DNA of 64,000 bases, from assembly GCA_016194975.1 (NCBI GenBank), contig JACQAM010000016.1, positions 124,001 to 188,000 on the forward strand. Direction: 5' to 3'. The first letter of the stretch is position 1. The number at the start of each line of letters is the position of its first letter. The notes under the pieces are model-generated. The model ran no database searches, was not told where the DNA came from, and saw nothing but the letters and a program-made list of their open reading frames with translations. Shown here piece by piece: positions 60,528-64,000 of the stretch. The stretch is from Bacteroidota bacterium (lineage in GTDB: Bacteria; Bacteroidota; Bacteroidia; Palsa-965). The translations under genes and the position numbers were made by a program.

Positions 60528-60568
60528 AAATCCCAAATTCCAAATTTTGTTTTTGGAATTTGGGATTT
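60528..60568. terminator. perfect 17-bp hairpin between hemA and hemC
   Basis: AAATCCCAAATTCCAAA (60528-60544) pairs without mismatch with TTTGGAATTTGGGATTT (60552-60568), loop seven bases. It is AT-rich and followed by TATATTTTTG. It may end or attenuate hemA transcription; it is also a member of the GGAATTTG word family and contains the -33 element of hemC. Confidence 0.6.
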
Positions 60569-60578
60569 TATATTTTTG
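60546..60578 (+). promoter_or_regulatory. hemC promoter inside the hairpin, leaderless
   Basis: TTTG (60546-60549), 21 bases, then TATTTTTG (60571-60578) match the consensus. The -7 box ends four bases before the TTG start codon at 60583. The -33 element lies in the hairpin loop region. Confidence 0.6.
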
Positions 60579-60582
60579 AGAT

Positions 60583-62148
60583 TTGAAACGAAAAATAATT
60601 ATTGCCTCTCGTGGAAGTGAACTTGCTTTGTGGCAGGCAAATTTTGTGCGCGATGAATTGAAGAAGACCGGTGTCGATTCAGAAATAAAAATCTATAAAA
60701 CACAGGGCGATGTTGTGCAGGATATCGGTTTCGATAAAATGGAAGGGAAAGGATTTTTCACAAAAGAGATCGAAGATGCATTATTGAAAAAAGAAGCCGA
60801 TCTCGCTGTCCATTCACATAAAGATCTTCCAACAGCATCTGCTTCCGGGCTTAAAGTCGCCGCCGTTTCTTATCGTGAAGATCCGGAAGAATTACTGCTG
60901 ATCAGGAAAGAAGCATTCGATGTAAAAAGAAAATTTCATTTTAAAAAAAATGCAACCGTCGGCACTTCTTCTGCAAGAAGAAAAGCGCAATTGCTTGCAT
61001 TCCGCCCCGATGTTCAATTGAAAGATCTGCGCGGAAATGTTCCCACGCGATTGAATAAACTCAAAGAAGGAAAATACGATGCGATCTTACTCGCTGCTGC
61101 CGGCGTAGAACGATTGAAGCTGGACCTCGGAGATCTTGTGGTTGAAAAACCGGCATCGAACGAATTCGTTCCTGCACCTGCGCAGGGCGTGCTCGCATTG
61201 CAAACGCGCGCGGATGATGCAGGACTCATAGTGATGCTTGAAAAAATAAATCATCCCGATGTTGCCGAATGCATTGAAGTGGAACGGAAAATTCTTGAAC
61301 TCTTCGAAGGCGGGTGCCACATGCCGCTCGGCGCTTATTGTGTGAAGGAAGAAGAAACTTTCCGCATCTGGACCGCTATGGCCGAAGAATGGAATACACC
61401 GCTGAAAGTTTTATTTACTGAAACAACAAAGCCGGGAACCATTGCAGAAAAAATTGTTGCGAAACTGAAAAACATACGGACGGGAAAAATATTTATTTCG
61501 CGTGATCAGCGCGAAGATGATTTTTTCTTTCAGGTGTTGTGTGCGAACGGTTGTTCTGTCGAAGGGAAAGCACTGGTCGAATTCAGGAGGGTGGAAATAA
61601 AAAAACTTCCGGAAACCGACTGGATATTTTTTTCAAGCAAACAGGCGGTGTGGAATTTTTTCAAACAGGTGCAAATGAAACCCGGAACGAAGATCGGTGC
61701 GGTGGGAAAAGCAACTTCGGAAGAATTGCGTCGTTTCAACCTGCGCGCCGATTTCATTGGAGGGGGAAACGATACGAGAAGTACGGCGCGTCAATTTGCA
61801 GCAGCAGCGGGAAGAAGTAAAGTTCTTTTTCCACAGGCGAAAGGAAGTGTGCGTTCTATTCAGCAACAAATGCCGGCTGCACAAGTGATCGATCTCATCG
61901 TGTATGAAACCATAAAACGCCCGGCAGATAATATTTCTCCCGCAGATGTTCTCGTTTTCACCAGCCCGTCAAACGTGGAAGCGTATCTCGAAAAAAATAA
62001 GATCAGCAAGGAACAGAAGATCGTTGCCATGGGTCATGCAACCGCGACCACACTGAAAGAAAAAAATTTCCATTCCTTTTATTCTCCGGCTTCCTTCGAC
62101 GATGCAGGACTTACCCAATCTGTTTTCAACGCTTTATCTGAAAAATAA
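60583..62148 (+). CDS. hemC-hemD: hydroxymethylbilane synthase / uroporphyrinogen-III synthase fusion
   Basis: This 521-residue fusion has HemC in residues 1 to about 300: KRKIIIASRGSELALWQANFV, ADLAVHSHKDLPT, ATVGTSSARRKAQLLAFRPD, LRGNVPTRLNKL, and cofactor cysteine in EGGCHMPLGAYC. HemD follows from about 305 to 521 (IFISRDQREDDFF, WIFFSSKQAVWNFF, DVLVFTSPSNVEAYL, KIVAMGHATATTLKEK). It turns porphobilinogen into uroporphyrinogen III in one chain. The start codon is TTG, fixed by the conserved N-terminus. It lies one base before hemB. Confidence 0.95.
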   Translation: MKRKIIIASRGSELALWQANFVRDELKKTGVDSEIKIYKTQGDVVQDIGFDKMEGKGFFTKEIEDALLKKEADLAVHSHKDLPTASASGLKVAAVSYREDPEELLLIRKEAFDVKRKFHFKKNATVGTSSARRKAQLLAFRPDVQLKDLRGNVPTRLNKLKEGKYDAILLAAAGVERLKLDLGDLVVEKPASNEFVPAPAQGVLALQTRADDAGLIVMLEKINHPDVAECIEVERKILELFEGGCHMPLGAYCVKEEETFRIWTAMAEEWNTPLKVLFTETTKPGTIAEKIVAKLKNIRTGKIFISRDQREDDFFFQVLCANGCSVEGKALVEFRRVEIKKLPETDWIFFSSKQAVWNFFKQVQMKPGTKIGAVGKATSEELRRFNLRADFIGGGNDTRSTARQFAAAAGRSKVLFPQAKGSVRSIQQQMPAAQVIDLIVYETIKRPADNISPADVLVFTSPSNVEAYLEKNKISKEQKIVAMGHATATTLKEKNFHSFYSPASFDDAGLTQSVFNALSEK

Positions 62149-62149
62149 A

Positions 62150-63118
62150 ATGAACCAGCGACCACGACGCACCAGAAAAAATTCCATCATCAGGGAACTC
62201 GTTGCTGAAACACGCCTCAGCAGGGAACAATTCATCTATCCCTATTTCGTTACGCACGGAAAAAAAATAAAGCACGGCATTGATGCTATGCCGGGAATAA
62301 ATCATTTTTCCATCGACCTGCTTTTGAAAGACGTGGAAGCGGGAATGAAAAACGGGATCAATAAAATTCTCCTCTTCGGTGTTGGCGAGAAAAAGACGAA
62401 AGACGGAAGTTCGGCGCATCACGATCATTCCATAGTTGCAGATGCGGTGCGCGAACTGAAAAAAAATTTCGGTCAAGATATTTACGTCATCACGGATGTA
62501 TGCGTGTGCGCGTACACGACTCACGGCCATTGCGGAATTCTTCATGACGGTTATGTCGAGAATGATCCCTCAGTAGAATTACTTTCGAAGATGGCACTCG
62601 CGCATGCACAGGCGGGTGCGGATATGGTCGCGCCTTCCGACATGATGGATGGGCGCGTGGGCGCGATCCGGAAAAAATTAGATGAGAATAAATTCGTGAA
62701 TACGGCGATCATGTCTTACGCTGCAAAATTTGCTTCAGCGTATTATGGCCCGTTCCGTGAAGCTGCTGATTCATCTCCGCAATCCGGTGACAGGAAATCC
62801 TATCAAATGGATCCGCGAAACGGAAATGAAGCTTTGCGTGAAGCATTGCTCGACGCGGATGAAGGTGCTGATATCATTATGGTAAAACCGGCACTCGCTT
62901 ATCTCGATGTCATTCGCCGTGTTAAAGAAAAAATTCTTCTTCCCGTTGCGTGCTACAATGTTTCGGGCGAATACAGCATGGTAAAAGCGGCCGCAGCGAA
63001 AGGATGGATCGATGAACAGAAAACAGTGATGGAAAACATGACGGCCTTTGCGCGCGCAGGAGCAGACATCATCATCACCTATCACGCGAGAGATATTGTG
63101 GAGAAGGAATGGATTTGA
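62150..63118 (+). CDS. hemB: porphobilinogen synthase (5-aminolevulinate dehydratase)
   Basis: This 322-residue enzyme condenses two 5-aminolevulinate molecules to porphobilinogen. Visible motifs are QFIYPYFVTHGKK, LLFGVG, the cysteine zinc site DVCVCAYTTHGHCG, GADMVAPSDMMDGRVGAIR, and the Schiff-base lysine in ADIIMVKPALAYLDVIRRV. It starts one base after the hemC-hemD stop and was chosen over an upstream TTG/ATG frame within that gene. It acts between hemA and hemC in the pathway, so gene order is hemA-hemCD-hemB. Confidence 0.97.
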   Translation: MNQRPRRTRKNSIIRELVAETRLSREQFIYPYFVTHGKKIKHGIDAMPGINHFSIDLLLKDVEAGMKNGINKILLFGVGEKKTKDGSSAHHDHSIVADAVRELKKNFGQDIYVITDVCVCAYTTHGHCGILHDGYVENDPSVELLSKMALAHAQAGADMVAPSDMMDGRVGAIRKKLDENKFVNTAIMSYAAKFASAYYGPFREAADSSPQSGDRKSYQMDPRNGNEALREALLDADEGADIIMVKPALAYLDVIRRVKEKILLPVACYNVSGEYSMVKAAAAKGWIDEQKTVMENMTAFARAGADIIITYHARDIVEKEWI

Positions 63119-63119
63119 C

Positions 63120-63229
63120 CACGTGTGATGTCGGGTGGCACCACGCGTGATGTCGGGTGTTATCACGCGTGGTGTCGGGTGTTATCACGTGTGATGTCGG
63201 GTGTTATCACGCGTGATGTCGGGTGTTAT
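63120..63229. repeat. five tandem 22-bp REP units
   Basis: Five contiguous units of CACGCGTGAT followed by GTCGGGTGTTAT (variants CACGTGTG and CACGCGTGG; the first unit ends GTGGCAC) begin two bases after the hemB stop. Each has an 8-base CACGCGTG palindrome. The last one continues into an inverted CACCCGACATG, forming a REP hairpin (63218-63237). Confidence 0.9.
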
Positions 63230-63237
63230 CACCCGAC
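63218..63237. repeat. upstream REP hairpin
   Basis: GTCGGG, loop TGTTATCA, CCCGAC. It is the inverse, with one mismatch, of the downstream hairpin at 63926-63945, so the transposase gene lies between inverted REPs. Confidence 0.85.
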
Positions 63238-63274
63238 ATGAACCAGCGAATTGGGCTTCATCGAAGAAGAAATT

Positions 63275-63304
63275 TTTGTGGAATAAATATTTCTATTACT
63301 TTCG
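63275..63304 (+). promoter_or_regulatory. RAYT promoter
   Basis: TTTG (63275-63278), 18 bases, then TACTTTCG (63297-63304) resemble the Bacteroidota promoter; the leader would be about 40 nt. Confidence 0.45.
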
Positions 63305-63346
63305 CACCCTCTTTAGAATTTTATATGCACGCTACTAATTTTATTT

Positions 63347-63889
63347 ATGGGATTAAGAAACCGAACTCAATTGCTGGATCATTCCTGCTTTTTCGTTACC
63401 ACTTCTTGTTTTAAAATGCTTCCTCTTCTCGAAGAAGAACCATACAAGAAAATTCTTTACCAGTCAATGGCCTTTGTGAACGCTAAATATTCCGCTCACA
63501 TCATTTCCTATGTTTTCATGCCGAATCATATTCACTTCATTATCTGTTTTGCAAAGGAGAACAAACTGATTGAATACATGCGTGATTTCAAAAAATACAC
63601 CTCATATAAGATCACCAGGACAATGAGTGAAGTCGAGGGAAAAGAAAGTTTAGTTCCACTACAATATATTTATCGCAAACAAGTCCTGAAAGTATGGCAG
63701 GATAGATTTGATGATCTTTATTTATTCAAGACTAAAACATTATTGATAAAATTGAATTACATCCACGAAAATCCTGTGCGCAAAAAATTATGCGATGAAG
63801 CTTCAGATTACAAACACAGCAGTGCTGCATTTTATCTGAAAGATGAAACTCCGCTAATGCCTGTTATGCATTTCATGCAAATCGTCTAG
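63347..63889 (+). CDS. REP-associated tyrosine transposase (RAYT, IS200-like Y1 HUH family)
   Basis: This 180-residue protein has the HUH metal motif in VFMPNHIHFIICF (residues 58-67) and a candidate catalytic tyrosine in MRDFKKYTSYKI (Tyr 84). It ends with the usual KLNYIHENPVRKKLC and YKHSSAAFY. RAYTs are single-copy Y1 transposases thought to mobilise REP sequences. It is flanked by inverted REP hairpins, and five 22-bp repeats lie just upstream. The N-terminus lacks the first strand of some relatives (FFVTTSCF is present), but the frame is intact, so it may be active. Confidence 0.9.
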   Translation: MGLRNRTQLLDHSCFFVTTSCFKMLPLLEEEPYKKILYQSMAFVNAKYSAHIISYVFMPNHIHFIICFAKENKLIEYMRDFKKYTSYKITRTMSEVEGKESLVPLQYIYRKQVLKVWQDRFDDLYLFKTKTLLIKLNYIHENPVRKKLCDEASDYKHSSAAFYLKDETPLMPVMHFMQIV

Positions 63890-63945
63890 CCCGACCCGTG
63901 TCGGGTGATAACAACTCGGCTTTGTGTCGGGTGATAACGCCCGAC
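63890..63945. repeat. downstream REP hairpins
   Basis: CCCGAC-CCGT-GTCGGG (63890-63905) follows the stop at once. GTGTCGGGTGATAAC occurs twice (63898 and 63924), and GTCGGG-TGATAACG-CCCGAC spans 63926-63945. These are the same REP family as upstream, inverted. Confidence 0.85.
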
Positions 63946-64000
63946 GCCACTTCGTGTAAAACACCAACAACGAATAAAAAAAGGGTTGTCTTTTAGAACA

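Noticed and set aside
63120-63229. Tandem 22-bp array considered as a CRISPR
   Set aside because: The units are contiguous with no spacers and no cas gene is near; the GTCGGG/CCCGAC hairpins and adjacent RAYT identify it as REP.
63223-63414. 63-residue plus-strand frame upstream of the RAYT
   Set aside because: It begins inside the REP array and overlaps the RAYT start in another frame without protein-like features.

Overview
The window looks like a chromosomal contig from a Bacteroidota bacterium (Flavobacteriia/Sphingobacteriia/Chitinophagia-like). It encodes a gliding lipoprotein GldH next to a PSP1/RicT-type protein, several proteins with type IX secretion (T9SS) C-terminal sorting domains, and an IPExxxVDY-family protein next to pyruvate kinase. 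Promoters are of the TTTG / TAnnTTTG type and there are almost no Shine-Dalgarno sequences. The content is mostly core chromosome. I saw no rRNA, tRNA, CRISPR array or prophage by eye.

Layout: 1-1.5 kb, 3-oxoacid CoA-transferase subunits A (cut by the window edge) and B, with an unknown gene between them. 1.6-11.2 kb, an envelope-glycan block with four large polytopic GT-C-like membrane proteins, two GT2 glycosyltransferases and a methyltransferase. 11.2-13.3 kb, a fused two-ATPase oligopeptide ABC protein with an unusual hydrophobic insertion. 13.4-17.5 kb, secreted or outer-membrane proteins of unknown function, one with WG repeats. 17.6-19.5 kb, IPExxxVDY gene and pyk. 19.7-21.7 kb, two T9SS cargo proteins. 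21.7-24.7 kb, a minus-strand run of cyclophilin, unknown gene, pheS and a TPR protein. 24.8-28.1 kb, small lipoproteins, CvpA and pgk. 28.3-33.4 kb, sdpR-sdpI, holB, ricT-gldH and an alkaline-phosphatase-fold lipoprotein. 33.4-40.9 kb, a TPR sensor-like protein lacking an output domain, glyS, a 2OG oxygenase, a frameshifted methyltransferase, an AraC regulator, comF and a coiled-coil membrane protein. 41-46.4 kb, two unknown secreted proteins and a 1162-residue outer-membrane protein. 46.5-54.5 kb, xth, an oligopeptide-binding lipoprotein, an OmpA-family protein, a Tat-exported S66 peptidase, a T9SS cargo protein and an ICMT-like enzyme. 54.6-59.1 kb, a hairpin element, an XRE regulator, a candidate small RNA, radA and a second TPR membrane protein. 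59.2-63.1 kb, hemA, hemC-hemD fusion and hemB, taking glutamyl-tRNA to uroporphyrinogen III. 63.1-64 kb, a REP-associated tyrosine transposase (RAYT) flanked by inverted REP hairpins and five tandem 22-bp repeats.

The most unusual signal is in the spacers. Many are built from short self-repeating words (families such as GTAAATTGTA, ATTCGTATATTCG, GGAATTTGAGATTTG, TAGTTGGGAG, CTGACAACTG, GCTAAGGCGCTAAG). These often form inverted repeats and often lie, in sense orientation, just upstream of start codons. Two 55-bp leaders upstream of unrelated secreted-protein genes differ at one base. Separately, about nine genes have a TAnnTTTG-like -7 box ending only 4-7 bases before the start codon, which predicts leaderless or near-leaderless mRNAs. 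Both observations are visible in the sequence; their function is inference, and I could not search whether either has been described.
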